Source: Alphaproteobacteria bacterium
GTDB lineage: Bacteria > Pseudomonadota > Alphaproteobacteria > UBA8366 > Aestuariispiraceae
Length of the DNA: 64,000 nucleotides
Direction of reading: 5' to 3'
Assembly: GCA_033344895.1 (NCBI GenBank)
Contig: JAWPMN010000001.1
Coordinates: 682,001 to 746,000, forward strand
Shown here: positions 43,401 to 50,642 of the stretch, piece after piece
How positions within the stretch are numbered: position 1 is the first letter of the stretch
How the letters are laid out: every line of letters starts with the position of its first letter
The notes under the pieces: generated by a model
Seen by the model: only the letters and a program-made list of their open reading frames with translations
What the model was told of the DNA's origin: nothing
The model's database searches: none
Made by a program: the position numbers and the translations under genes

Positions 43401-43530
43401 TCGATGCCATGGCGGATTGCATCGCATAGGACGCGATCGCACTGACGGCCGTCGCGACCAGGGAAGCGACGGCATAGCTGGCGAAATACTTTGCGGCGAC
43501 GGCGACGATGATCGGAATTGCCTGCGGCAT
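40462..43530 (-). CDS. Phage tail tip/host-specificity protein (gpJ-like)
   Basis: A 1,022-residue protein forming the tail tip. A hydrophobic N-terminal segment (about residues 5-42) is followed by tail-hub domains with 'LVLTVCDGPVSGFGTVWLND' and 'GRGIAYIYLRVQWNST'. Fibronectin-III-like repeats follow in the C-terminal half ('APSNVTGFTVQQNGAACVF', 'WTFGIKAYDTSGNQSG'). Residues about 285-375 look like an extra Ig/beta insert rich in Thr and Ala. Its start overlaps the preceding stop by one base. Family members carry host-range determinants. Confidence 0.85.
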   Translation of the reverse strand: MPQAIPIIVAVAAKYFASYAVASLVATAVSAIASYAMQSAMASKSGRGDGTGVGFGAAASNRTQTIRQPVVARRKASGTVILGTVLTYYAQTENKKYHHLVLTVCDGPVSGFGTVWLNDEPINPEDIDGDGVVTRGRFADKVRIKFHTGATDQAADADLIAEVADLDSSFRGRGIAYIYLRVQWNSTILPSGLPSVRVAVRGSVEDPRTASTGYSDTAALIWRDYIADSTLGLGVHGATVARIESDALIAAANICDEIVDTNDKDATVEAVDTAGDSLALTDDRVPFFTGDRAEPVTTGTLPAGLSVATDYYVIVVNHARASADSPVRIQLATSLANARAGTAVTISDAGTGTHTIRKTGEPRYRASGMIDTERTPYEIQDDLLTAMVGVATYSGGKWRLLPGAYRAGTVEIDEDDLRGTLRGPTRYSRREAFNGCKGLYASPFNDGEPNEYPVVVSSALEAVDNDERIFDKFDQPMCISPLQAQRCAAQRLKRYRTGEIRIECRVSFAKGMRIRAGETVLFSNTRRGWVQRPMTVEAHALDVQEQEDGTPYLAFRLLLASTLSTDFDFDPATEETDVSPSARLTGSGVFDVDTPTLGTIASGTDHLFVKKDGTVVSRIHVPWTSITDEIVRNGGAVEVRFRQTGEADTAWLIRRQDDPSLDFVYLDPVEDDVSYDIQIRAVNGLGVASDWSSTSTHTVVGKTAAPSNVTGFTVQQNGAACVFKWDAISDADRAGYAIRYKAQGSFVWADATPVSEELIARGTTISTFLIPPGDWTFGIKAYDTSGNQSGTAATFNLTVSNSNDVVFSQAQAPYWSGTLDGFVKHWTGVLVPDSQNLASADGWETFDEFVPSPVATCRYTAPVEDLGFDADGVRVWAEIDSVLGPGETGGVADPVLSIDTRDDADAFDGFETWTVGTADFRHIKGRITVDTSKGLPVVRDFTLVCDVQERTESGSDETAAVSGTAVTFAQRFHTKPAVHLTADGDDRIAMKSAVTVTGFTAKVYDTAGNDVGGTFDWTATGA

Positions 43531-43970
43531 CAGCCGATCCTCCAGGCCACTTTTGCGGATGTCAGGGGATAGCGGGCCAGCCCCGCCTCGGCCACGACCG
43601 CGACCTTGCTGCCGCTGTCATCGACGATGCCGACACACAGCGCGCAATCCGCGGCCGCCGGCACCGCAGCGGCATCACCGCGCCGCGCCAGCAGGACCGC
43701 CTCATGCCGGGGCACATGCAGGTCGATCAGCCCGGCCGGATCCGCAGCGCCCATCCGCTTCAGGACGCCCGCCGCACCGCGCGCCGTCTTGTACTTGCCG
43801 CGGTGCCGTGCGGCGAAGTCCTGGCCGGTCAGGATCGCCGTCCAGTCGGCCAGGAACAGAACGCAATCGTTCTGTCCCCAGCAGAAAGGCCGCCCCTCGG
43901 CGGCCTTCAGAAAGTCGGGCAGCGCCACTTCCCAACCGGGACGGCGGCGCAGTCGGATCGGATCAGTCAA
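43530..43970 (-). CDS. Phage NlpC/P60-like cell-wall hydrolase or DUF6950 tail protein
   Basis: A 146-residue protein with 'RPFCWGQNDCVLFLADWTAI' near residues 27-46, which resembles the cysteine motif of NlpC/P60 peptidases; C36 would be the nucleophile. The histidine partner is not obvious ('HVPRHEAVLL'), so activity is uncertain. Similar proteins are encoded before the tip gene in gene transfer agents and related phages and help to penetrate the cell wall. It starts at a TTG and overlaps the preceding gene by 8 bases. Confidence 0.7.
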   Translation of the reverse strand: MTDPIRLRRRPGWEVALPDFLKAAEGRPFCWGQNDCVLFLADWTAILTGQDFAARHRGKYKTARGAAGVLKRMGAADPAGLIDLHVPRHEAVLLARRGDAAAVPAAADCALCVGIVDDSGSKVAVVAEAGLARYPLTSAKVAWRIG

Positions 43971-44559
43971 GGTCGATTTCCAGATTCTGCAGGGTCGAAA
44001 CGTGGTCGAAAAACGTGTCGCCGCTATAACGTTCCTTCTGGTCTTCCGCGGTATAGGTTCGCCCGACAGGCCGTTCCAGCGCGATCTGGGCGTTCTCGAC
44101 GGTCATCGTGATCGTCGCGTTCTCGCCGTCTTCCTCCGGCGTCATGACGTCCATCGTGCCGACGAACCAGGGTTCCGGGTCACCGATGGGTTGCTGCGTG
44201 TCCGGATCCAGCAGGGCCAGGGACACGGTGCAGGGCCGGTTCTGGTATTCGGTGCGATACGCCAGATCCAGGATGCTGTCGCCCGCGCCATTGACCTCCG
44301 ACACGCCGATGCCGTTCAGGGAAACCGTCACACCGCGCGCCGCCAGTCGGTTGATTTCCTCGATCCCCTCGATCCTCAACAGATCGCCCGCGCCCGTATA
44401 GGTCGTACCCCCGATCGTCAGTGTCCCGATGCCCGTGAACAGGGACAGGGTCGCGGCATTGCCGGCGGAATCCTCGAATTCCGCATCGACCAGAATGACC
44501 GGCGTATAGCGCCCGGTATCCGCCTGCGCCAGCGCGGCCGCGCTCCAGTTCCGGGTCAT
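43963..44559 (-). CDS. Phage tail tip hub protein, DUF2163-like
   Basis: A 198-residue protein. 'YTPVILVDAEFEDSAGNA' at the N-terminus and 'EPWFVGTMDVMTPEEDGENA' with 'ALERPVGRTYTAEDQKERYS' later are typical of small hub proteins that sit between distal tail protein and tip. The start shares an ATGA overlap with the upstream gene and the stop overlaps the hydrolase start. The family assignment is by pattern only. Confidence 0.65.
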   Translation of the reverse strand: MTRNWSAAALAQADTGRYTPVILVDAEFEDSAGNAATLSLFTGIGTLTIGGTTYTGAGDLLRIEGIEEINRLAARGVTVSLNGIGVSEVNGAGDSILDLAYRTEYQNRPCTVSLALLDPDTQQPIGDPEPWFVGTMDVMTPEEDGENATITMTVENAQIALERPVGRTYTAEDQKERYSGDTFFDHVSTLQNLEIDLD

Positions 44560-45215
44560 TGAATGCCCGCCTCGACCGCGGTCAGCCGGAACCCGGTTCG
44601 CAGATCCCCGGGCTCATGGGCCCAACCCTGACGGTTCGTCGCCTGACGCCACAGGCCGACGGGATTCGTCAGCACGATCGCCGACCCGTCGGACGGCTGC
44701 CGCCGCAGACCGGGCCAGATGTCGATTGCCGCATCCCCCGACCCGTCGCTGTCGACCGCCGTCATGACCTTCTGCAGCGATGTCGTGGCCCCGGACCCCA
44801 GCTGCAGCACGTCGCCGGGCAGCAGCAGATTCGTGCCGCTGTTCCGCCAGCCGCGGGTATACAGGACGCGGTCGCCCTTGTTGTTCGGCGCCGGGGATCC
44901 CGCCGTGTCACAGACCGGCGTATCCAGACCGGAATCGTAGTTGCCCGCCGGCGCCGTCCGGCGCGGCTCGCCATAAAGGAACGTCCCCTCCATGCCGTTC
45001 AGGCGCAGCAGGAACTGTTCCATCGCCCGGATGTCCGCGACGTCCTGCAGCGGCGGCCAGCGGATTTCAAGCATCAGACGCCGGCCGGGATGGACCTGAA
45101 CATCTTCGGCAAAGGTGAATTCGGACACGCCAACGGCGACCCGGCTTTCAAGCCCGATGACGACCCGCTCCGGGGATACGGACGGCGCGGTCAGCGGATA
45201 GGAATAGGACACCAT
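44556..45215 (-). CDS. Distal tail-like phage protein
   Basis: A 219-residue protein that begins one base after the tape measure stops. 'RRLMLEIRWPPLQDVADIRA' and 'FLLRLNGMEGTFLYGEPRR' are patterns of distal tail (Dit/DUF2460-like) proteins that cap the tail tube. The 'VSYSYPLTAPSVSPERVVIG' start is typical. ATG at 45215 is chosen over a longer in-frame extension that overlaps the tape measure. Function is inferred from position. Confidence 0.7.
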   Translation of the reverse strand: MVSYSYPLTAPSVSPERVVIGLESRVAVGVSEFTFAEDVQVHPGRRLMLEIRWPPLQDVADIRAMEQFLLRLNGMEGTFLYGEPRRTAPAGNYDSGLDTPVCDTAGSPAPNNKGDRVLYTRGWRNSGTNLLLPGDVLQLGSGATTSLQKVMTAVDSDGSGDAAIDIWPGLRRQPSDGSAIVLTNPVGLWRQATNRQGWAHEPGDLRTGFRLTAVEAGIQ

Positions 45216-45216
45216 G

Positions 45217-47448
45217 TCAGCGCACCCTTCCGAACAGGCCCGGTTCACGTTGCCGGGCGGATACGTTCGCCTCGACCGCGCGGGCCTCGATCGACCGGTC
45301 GACCTGGTTGATCCGGCCGTTCAGTTCGCGGATCGTCGCCTCCAGGCGCGCCATGCCCTCGCGATCCGCGCCGCGCGCATCGATGTTGAAGACCGGGCCG
45401 GACGCCCGGTCGTTCGCTGGCATGCCCAGGTTGAACCGGTGCCGCGGATCGCGGACGGTCAGGACTTCCTCGTCATCCTCCAGGATCGCCGGGACCTCAT
45501 TGCCGCGCAGGCCGGGAATGCCGCCGTCATGATACCGCCCGGCGCCGAAAAACACGGCCGGGCTGACATCGCGGGTGATGCCGCGCGCCCCGCCCGCCAG
45601 GCCGCCGCTATGGATGGTGCCGACCGAAGTGGTCGTGTAACCCCCGCCTCCGAAAAAGCTGGCCGCCGCGCCGATCAGCGATCCGAAAATGCCGCCACCG
45701 CCGCCTCCGCCGAAACCGCCCCCGAAACCGGAAGACGTCTGATAGCCGGCGCCGAACAGGCTGTTGATGATCGGATTGACGACCTCCAGTTCGAAGGCCG
45801 CCTGCAGAATGCGTTCCGCCATCCGCTCGAAGGCCGCGGCGACCCGGTCGCCCATCGACCCGGCATCGTCGCCCAGATCGATCATCGACCGGCCGACATC
45901 GCGCAGGCCGGACTGAACCGAACTCAGCACCGGATCGGATTCCATGAACACGTTCATCGCCTGCAGCCGCGCCGCCGTGGCCTGTTCGGTCGTGATCGTC
46001 CCGGCCGCCTCCGCCGCCGCGATCGCCTCCAGGGCGTCGCGGTGCTGTTCCATCGGCGTTACCGACTGGGCCAGCAGATTGTTGGCAATCGCGGTCTGGC
46101 GGTTCAGTTCCTTCTGCGCCGCCTCCCGCCGTTCCAGCACGGCCGCCGCCTGGGCGTTCGCCCGGTCGAAGACAGCCTGCGACGCCGCCGAGGCCTCCCC
46201 GGTCGTCAGGGAATTCTGGCCCTGTGTCGACGCCATGATGTTGCGGACACGATCCCATTCCGCATCCAGATCGACGATGTCTTCCTTCAGCTTCGCGATC
46301 CGGTCGCGCGTCGCATCGACATTCGCCTGCACGTCCTGGAAATACAGGTCGTTTGCGGCGGACCTGTTGCCCGAGAGCAGGGAGTTTTCCGGGATGATCA
46401 GCCCCTGCGCGGACCGGCTCAGGGTGGCCATACGCCCGTCGATATGATCCAGGGCCTGGCTTGCCTTTTCGAAGTCGCGGAGGTTTGTCAGCAGTTGCTG
46501 TGCTTCTTCGATACGCCCCGCCTCGCGCAGCGCTTCGATGGCCGCCCGAACATTCTCGACGATCTGCGCGCGATCCCGCGCCACGTCCTTGATCTGCAGC
46601 AGCGCCTCCCGCGCCTCGCGGAACTCTTCCTGATAGCTACCCAGTGCCGTCGGCAGTATCCCGCCAATCGTACTGCGGCTGGCCCGCGCGGCGGACTCCA
46701 ATTGACTTTCGAACGTGTCGCGTTGGGTTGCCAGGGCCGTGCGCTCAACGTCCCGCTGCGCCATGGAAAGGCGGCGGTAAGCTTCGGTCAGCCCATCCAG
46801 ACTTTGCTCTCCCCCACCGACCAGGCGCGCCATGTTCTCGGTCGCAAGGGAAAACTCGTCGATGCTGTCGGTTGTCTTCTCGACCTCGTCGTTCGCACCG
46901 ATGAACGACATGGCCAGCGCACCGATCACCGCGCCACCGGCACCGATCACCGCGCCCCAAGGCCCGAACATCGAGATCATCTGTGTGCCTTGCTGAATGA
47001 AGGCCCGCAGCGGGTTCTGCCCGCTCGACACCTGGACCGCAAAGTCACCGACCTGAAAACCCGCCTGTTGTACCGCGTTGCCCATGCGTCCGGACATTAT
47101 GGCGGTGCGACCGGTGGCGGCGCCGAAATTGTCGTTCACGGTCGTCGCCCGCGTATACTGCTGATGCAGGCGCTGCAGGACATTGGCAGCCCGTTCCTGG
47201 GACACGGCGCCGGAATCCAGGGCCCGCTTCACCCGCTCGACATCGCGTTCGTAACGCCGGGTCGCCCGCGCGACCGGGTCCAGGGCCGCCTCCAGGGCAT
47301 CGAACGACCGCGCCGCGCGTTTCGTCGACCTGTCCATCCCGGCCGCCGTCGTCTCGACGACACGCCCGGCATCCCGCATCTCCCGGTCGAACCGGTCCAG
47401 ATGCGCCTCGATCGTGACCGCAAAGCCGACTTGTTCGACCATTGACAT
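45217..47448 (-). CDS. Phage tail tape measure protein
   Basis: A 743-residue protein that sets tail length. It is mostly helical with coiled-coil stretches ('FDALEAALDPVARATRRYER', 'VENVRAAIEALREAGRIEEA'), a hydrophobic segment at about 155-180, and a glycine-rich stretch at about 575-605. The C-terminal third carries 'NEVPAILEDDEEVLTVRDP', common in siphovirus tape measures. With the known ratio of about 1.5 angstrom per residue the tail would be roughly 110 nm. It is separated from the antirepressor gene by a strong hairpin. Confidence 0.9.
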   Translation of the reverse strand: MSMVEQVGFAVTIEAHLDRFDREMRDAGRVVETTAAGMDRSTKRAARSFDALEAALDPVARATRRYERDVERVKRALDSGAVSQERAANVLQRLHQQYTRATTVNDNFGAATGRTAIMSGRMGNAVQQAGFQVGDFAVQVSSGQNPLRAFIQQGTQMISMFGPWGAVIGAGGAVIGALAMSFIGANDEVEKTTDSIDEFSLATENMARLVGGGEQSLDGLTEAYRRLSMAQRDVERTALATQRDTFESQLESAARASRSTIGGILPTALGSYQEEFREAREALLQIKDVARDRAQIVENVRAAIEALREAGRIEEAQQLLTNLRDFEKASQALDHIDGRMATLSRSAQGLIIPENSLLSGNRSAANDLYFQDVQANVDATRDRIAKLKEDIVDLDAEWDRVRNIMASTQGQNSLTTGEASAASQAVFDRANAQAAAVLERREAAQKELNRQTAIANNLLAQSVTPMEQHRDALEAIAAAEAAGTITTEQATAARLQAMNVFMESDPVLSSVQSGLRDVGRSMIDLGDDAGSMGDRVAAAFERMAERILQAAFELEVVNPIINSLFGAGYQTSSGFGGGFGGGGGGGIFGSLIGAAASFFGGGGYTTTSVGTIHSGGLAGGARGITRDVSPAVFFGAGRYHDGGIPGLRGNEVPAILEDDEEVLTVRDPRHRFNLGMPANDRASGPVFNIDARGADREGMARLEATIRELNGRINQVDRSIEARAVEANVSARQREPGLFGRVR

Positions 47449-47469
47449 TCTCTTTCAGAAACAGCCGGA

Positions 47470-47499
47470 CCATCCCGCATCGCTGGCGATGCGGGATGG
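47470..47499. other. Strong hairpin between the antirepressor and tape measure genes
   Basis: A perfect 13-bp stem, CCATCCCGCATCG (47470-47482) with CGATGCGGGATGG (47487-47499), encloses the loop CTGG. On the minus strand only 'GTTTCT' follows within ten bases, so it is a weak terminator at most. It could separate the antirepressor cassette from the tail genes or act as an mRNA processing site. Confidence 0.7.
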
Positions 47500-47527
47500 C
47501 CTGATCGGCGGTTGTGGAGGGTAAGGG

Positions 47528-48427
47528 TTAGTCTTCTGCCAGCGTGCCCGCGATTCGCTGGATCGCATCCAACGGCACCAGAACAGACCGATAGGTGCGC
47601 CCCGCGAAGCTGAAGCCGTCCGCGGGAATCCCCGCCCCGGCGACCGCGCGCAGATCGGCGGCGTAGTTGTCGCAGGTCGTCAACACCCGGAACAGGTGCT
47701 GCAGACCGGGATGATCCACCGCGACCGCCAGCATTTCCGGGTGATCCGGCGGCGAGACGATCATACCCATCCGGGCCAGTTCCGCCGTAACGTCCGGCTG
47801 TGCCTTGCCCAGACCGATACAGTCGGCAACGGTCATTTCCGGCCAGCGGCCGGGCCGCGCCGACAGCAGATGCCGCAGCGCCGCTTCCCCGGCCTTGGCC
47901 GATCGCTTCGGTTTCGGCGCCTGACCGGCGCGATAGATAGACGGCAGGGGCGACCGGTCCCATGCCGCCCGCGCCGCGGACGGTCCGAACCAGCGGCCCG
48001 CCGCGTTCACCGCATGGACCCAGGCCGAAATATCGCGCGGCGGCAGATAATCCGGAACGTCGTCCATGTCCCAATCGTCCGGCTCCGCGCCCGGCAGGGC
48101 ATAGAACCCGTCGCGCCGCAGCGCGGGCAGCATGTCGTGCGTCACCCAGCGGCGGAACCGTTTCGCCGCCTCGGTCCGCCCGCGCATGATCAGCGTGTAC
48201 AGGCCCGGTTCGTTAATTACGACGACTTTCTGCTGTCGACCGATGGGGTCGCTAATAGCGACCCCATCTCTTTTCTCGTCATCGTCCAGTCGCGAAATGG
48301 CATGATTGCTGTTGACGATTTCCAGGCAGCGGCAGACATCCTTGCCGACCCACCACGGATCGCCGGATTCGTCCATCACGCTGCGCACAGCGTTCCCTTC
48401 GAACTCGAAAATCGAAATCGCACCCAT
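47528..48427 (-). CDS. Bro-N family phage antirepressor
   Basis: A 299-residue protein. The N-terminal Bro-N domain reads 'FEFEGNAVRSVMDESGDPWW' and then 'KRFRRWVTHDMLPALRRDGF', the domain's C-terminal mark. The C-terminal region is unrelated to known antirepressor tails that I recognise. Such proteins usually bind or titrate repressors. It lies inside the tail operon, between the unknown small gene and the tape measure, not near an immunity region. Its start overlaps the upstream stop by one base, so it shares the regulated promoter at 48776-48821. Confidence 0.85.
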   Translation of the reverse strand: MGAISIFEFEGNAVRSVMDESGDPWWVGKDVCRCLEIVNSNHAISRLDDDEKRDGVAISDPIGRQQKVVVINEPGLYTLIMRGRTEAAKRFRRWVTHDMLPALRRDGFYALPGAEPDDWDMDDVPDYLPPRDISAWVHAVNAAGRWFGPSAARAAWDRSPLPSIYRAGQAPKPKRSAKAGEAALRHLLSARPGRWPEMTVADCIGLGKAQPDVTAELARMGMIVSPPDHPEMLAVAVDHPGLQHLFRVLTTCDNYAADLRAVAGAGIPADGFSFAGRTYRSVLVPLDAIQRIAGTLAED

Positions 48428-48765
48428 CAGGCTTTCTCCTTCGCGATCAGCGCGACCAGTTCCGACCGGAAGTCGGGGGCATAGACCGCGTGCTGCAACA
48501 ACATGTCCCAGATATCCTCATCCGCCAGACCGGCCCGGCCGCGTGTCACGGCTTCCTCGGCGGCCTGTTCGGCTTCGGCCTCCAGACCTTCCTGCAGGAC
48601 CTCCAGGCGCCCACGGACGGCGGTGCCGAAATCGAAGCGGGGCTGACACAGCAGACCGTCCATCACGGAATCGATCAGCCGCGCGCCCTGATACAGGTTC
48701 TTCAGGTCCCGGTTGCTCAACTCCCGGACGGACGACAGCGGGTCAGAGTTAAATCGCGTGCTCAT
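48427..48765 (-). CDS. Small phage protein under HTH-operator control
   Basis: A 112-residue protein, mostly helical and acidic in the middle ('LEVLQEGLEAEAEQAAEEAV'), with no recognised family. GGAGG stands five bases before the ATG at 48765. The gene is the first of a two-gene unit with the antirepressor and follows the promoter/operator at 48776-48821. The ATG at 48777 is a less likely start. Confidence 0.75.
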   Translation of the reverse strand: MSTRFNSDPLSSVRELSNRDLKNLYQGARLIDSVMDGLLCQPRFDFGTAVRGRLEVLQEGLEAEAEQAAEEAVTRGRAGLADEDIWDMLLQHAVYAPDFRSELVALIAKEKA

Positions 48766-48775
48766 CGCAGCCTCC

Positions 48776-48821
48776 ATAGTGCATTTCGCACTATTTAATG
48801 CGTTTATACATTTGCCGTCAA
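48776..48821 (-). promoter_or_regulatory. Promoter with inverted-repeat operator in the tail operon
   Basis: On the minus strand TTGACG (48816-48821) and TAAATA (48792-48797) are 18 bp apart. The repeat ATAGTGCATTTCGCACTAT (48776-48794) has perfect 7-bp arms around five bases and overlaps the -10 and start site. A related, weaker site, gcgcattatgcac, lies at 48832-48844, over the start of the HTH gene. Repression by the divergent HTH protein is inferred. Confidence 0.75.
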
Positions 48822-48847
48822 GCATTACATGGCGCATTATGCACAAC

Positions 48848-49072
48848 ATGGTGCCTGAACAATCACGCATGGGGCGCGCAGCCCTGAACTGGACAATCGA
48901 CAGACTCAGTCATGAGACTGGTGTCAGTCGCAACACCATCGCCAGACTTGAGAAAGGCGATAAGGTGAACCAGTCGACTCTGAATGTGATCCGGCTTGCC
49001 CTGGAAAATGCGGGCGTCATCTTCATCGACGAGAACGGCGAAGGCCCCGGCGTCCGCCTCCGCAAACCCTAA
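48848..49072 (+). CDS. Small XRE-type helix-turn-helix regulator, opposite strand
   Basis: A 74-residue single-domain regulator and the only plus-strand gene seen in the prophage. The helix-turn-helix is 'IDRLSHETGVSRNTIARLEK' and the C-terminus, 'ALENAGVIFIDENGEGPGV', is typical of a widespread alphaproteobacterial family. ATG at 48848 is used; an ATG three codons upstream (48839) is possible, and neither has a ribosome-binding site, so the mRNA may be nearly leaderless. It is divergent from the 48765 gene and converges by 4 bases on the end of the frameshifted chaperone gene. Confidence 0.85.
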   Translation: MVPEQSRMGRAALNWTIDRLSHETGVSRNTIARLEKGDKVNQSTLNVIRLALENAGVIFIDENGEGPGVRLRKP

Positions 49073-49718
49073 CCGAACCGGCCGCGGATCTTCGCATCCA
49101 GTTCCGCCGGGCTTGGCGGTGTCCAGCCGCTCAGATCGACGGTGCCGGCGGATGTCAGTCGGGCCCCGGCGATGCCGCCATGGGACGGTTTCTCCGACCC
49201 GAACGGGTTCGTCAGCCGCGCCCATTCCGTCCGCCCCTCGACGGCCAGCAGGATCCGCGGCACCGGCGTCGTCAGCGCCTCGGCGTCGGACCAGCCCAGC
49301 CAGCCCGTCGCCATCCGATACAGCTGATCCCAGTGGTCCTCGAGGGTCAGCCCTTTCCCGGCCGGCCGTCTCCTGCCTCATCCCCCGGCGCGGCGATCCC
49401 GCCGGCCAGGACCTGCGCCAGGAAATCGGTACAGGCGCCGCCGATCTGCGCCAGATCGCCTTTCAGGACCGCGGTCTCGAATGCGTCCAGCGCGGCCTGA
49501 TCCTTCAGCACCGTGCCGGACCCGGCCAGGATGACGCCCGCCATGGTCGACACGTTGATGTCCTGGACCTGACGGAAGGCCGGGCGGACGCCGCCGAACA
49601 GACGGCAGATCGTGCGCACGGCGGCCAGGGTGACCTCCAGGTCGTAGCCCTGCCCGCCGATTTCGACATGGATCGGCGCGTCCGTCAGGCCGCCCGCCTT
49701 CTTGCTCCTGCCCGCCAT
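49069..49718 (-). CDS. Tail assembly chaperone, long (GT-like) form made by -1 frameshift
   Basis: Ribosomes that slip at GGGAAAG (49353-49359) leave the short-form frame two codons before its stop and continue in the -1 frame to 49069, giving a fusion of about 216 residues. The -1 frame reads 'GLTLEDHWDQLYRMATGWLG' right after the slip site with no separate start needed. The order chaperone-frameshift-tape measure is the siphovirus standard, although here a regulatory cassette intervenes. The long form should link the tape measure to tail tube subunits. Confidence 0.8.
49347..49718 (-). CDS. Tail assembly chaperone, short (G-like) form
   Basis: A 123-residue protein starting one base after the tail tube stop. 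'IHVEIGGQGYDLEVTLAAVR' and 'ALDAFETAVLKGDLAQIGGA' resemble the gene-transfer-agent gp10/11-like tail chaperones (Phage_TAC family). The frame ends at a TGA at 49347-49349, six bases past the slippery site. ATG at 49718 is preferred over an upstream in-frame codon that overlaps the tube gene. Confidence 0.8.
   Translation of the reverse strand: MAGRSKKAGGLTDAPIHVEIGGQGYDLEVTLAAVRTICRLFGGVRPAFRQVQDINVSTMAGVILAGSGTVLKDQAALDAFETAVLKGDLAQIGGACTDFLAQVLAGGIAAPGDEAGDGRPGKG
49353..49359 (-). other. Programmed -1 frameshift slippery site
   Basis: GGGAAAG read as G-GGA-AAG in the zero frame fits X-XXY-YYZ and is the same heptamer used by phage lambda G-GT. A possible hairpin at 49323-49351 (gctgaccc with gggatcagc, one bulged base) begins one base downstream, closer than usual. 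Confidence 0.85.
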
Positions 49719-49719
49719 G

Positions 49720-50199
49720 TCAGACCGCCGCAACCTGGATCTGATCGCTGTTGATCGCCAGCGTCACATTGCGCCGGACGACATTGTCGACCGCGCCCGC
49801 GGCGATCCGGTTCGACGTGACCCGCGCCCGGAAATAGAAGGTCGTCGGGCTGGACGGCGATCCGGAACTGGCATCGTTCGCGGTGATCTTGAACGGATAG
49901 TTGTTATAGGAATCCTCGGCGGTCGCCAGCGCGACCTGGCCGGAATCGCCGGGCACGAAGCCGACGACCAGATTCAGGTCGCCGCCGTCCTTGACGGTCT
50001 TCAGCTTGTTCCGGCGGGCATCCTCCAGACTGTTGAAGGTCGTAGTTTCCCACTGGTCCCCGAATTCGCCCAGATCCTCGACCTTGCCGATCTGGGTCCA
50101 GCTTTCGGCCTCGTATTCCGCCTGGGTGTCGACCGAATTGTCGGCGTCTTCGGCGCCGATATAGATCTTCCACCCGGACGCGGTTTGCACGTCGGACAT
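49720..50199 (-). CDS. Major tail tube protein
   Basis: A 159-residue tube-forming protein. 'GWKIYIGAEDADNSVDTQAE' and 'ARRNKLKTVKDGGDLNLVVG' fit the beta-sandwich tube fold of siphoviruses, and 'FPFYFRAR'-like strands are seen near 'TTFYFRARVTSNRIAAGAVD'. It is between the DUF3168 gene and the tail chaperone, the normal place. Confidence 0.85.
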   Translation of the reverse strand: MSDVQTASGWKIYIGAEDADNSVDTQAEYEAESWTQIGKVEDLGEFGDQWETTTFNSLEDARRNKLKTVKDGGDLNLVVGFVPGDSGQVALATAEDSYNNYPFKITANDASSGSPSSPTTFYFRARVTSNRIAAGAVDNVVRRNVTLAINSDQIQVAAV

Positions 50200-50228
50200 G
50201 TCTCTCTCCTTGTGTTTGAATGAACCGG

Positions 50229-50642
50229 TTACGCGTCCCCGCGGAACACTCTGATCCGCAGGGTGAACAGCCCCTGATACGTCTTGTCGTCGACGTCGCG
50301 CGCCGTCCGCATCCGCAGGACGGAACAGCCGATCATCGTCCCCGCCTCCAGCGTCAGTCGCACCTCATGCAGCGCCGGGCGGATCGCCGCCAGGATTTCG
50401 TTGACCTGTTTCGCCCCGGCATAATCGGACCAGACGGTCGCGTAATACCGGATCTCGTCACGCCGCGCCGTCAGCCCGTCCATCGGCTGGGTATCCTGCA
50501 TGTCCAGCGTGACATAGGGCAGGTCGGCACCGTCCGGCACGTCGTCATAGACGCCCGGCACCGGGGACAGGCCGGCAACCGCCGCCGCGATCGCCTGATA
50601 GACCGCCTTCTGTACGGCCAGACCGGTTTCCACCACGCTCAT
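50229..50642 (-). CDS. Tail completion/terminator protein (DUF3168 family)
   Basis: A 137-residue protein with 'VQKAVYQAIAAAVAGLSPVP' and 'VTLDMQDTQPMDGLTARRDE', hallmarks of DUF3168 tail terminators that close the tail at the head-proximal end. Its start shares an ATGA overlap with the gp10-like gene stop. Confidence 0.85.
   Translation of the reverse strand: MSVVETGLAVQKAVYQAIAAAVAGLSPVPGVYDDVPDGADLPYVTLDMQDTQPMDGLTARRDEIRYYATVWSDYAGAKQVNEILAAIRPALHEVRLTLEAGTMIGCSVLRMRTARDVDDKTYQGLFTLRIRVFRGDA

Noticed and set aside
49069-49314. A separate 81-codon gene after the tail chaperone
   Set aside because: The same frame is open back to the slippery heptamer and makes sense as the long chaperone form, so it is better explained by -1 frameshifting.
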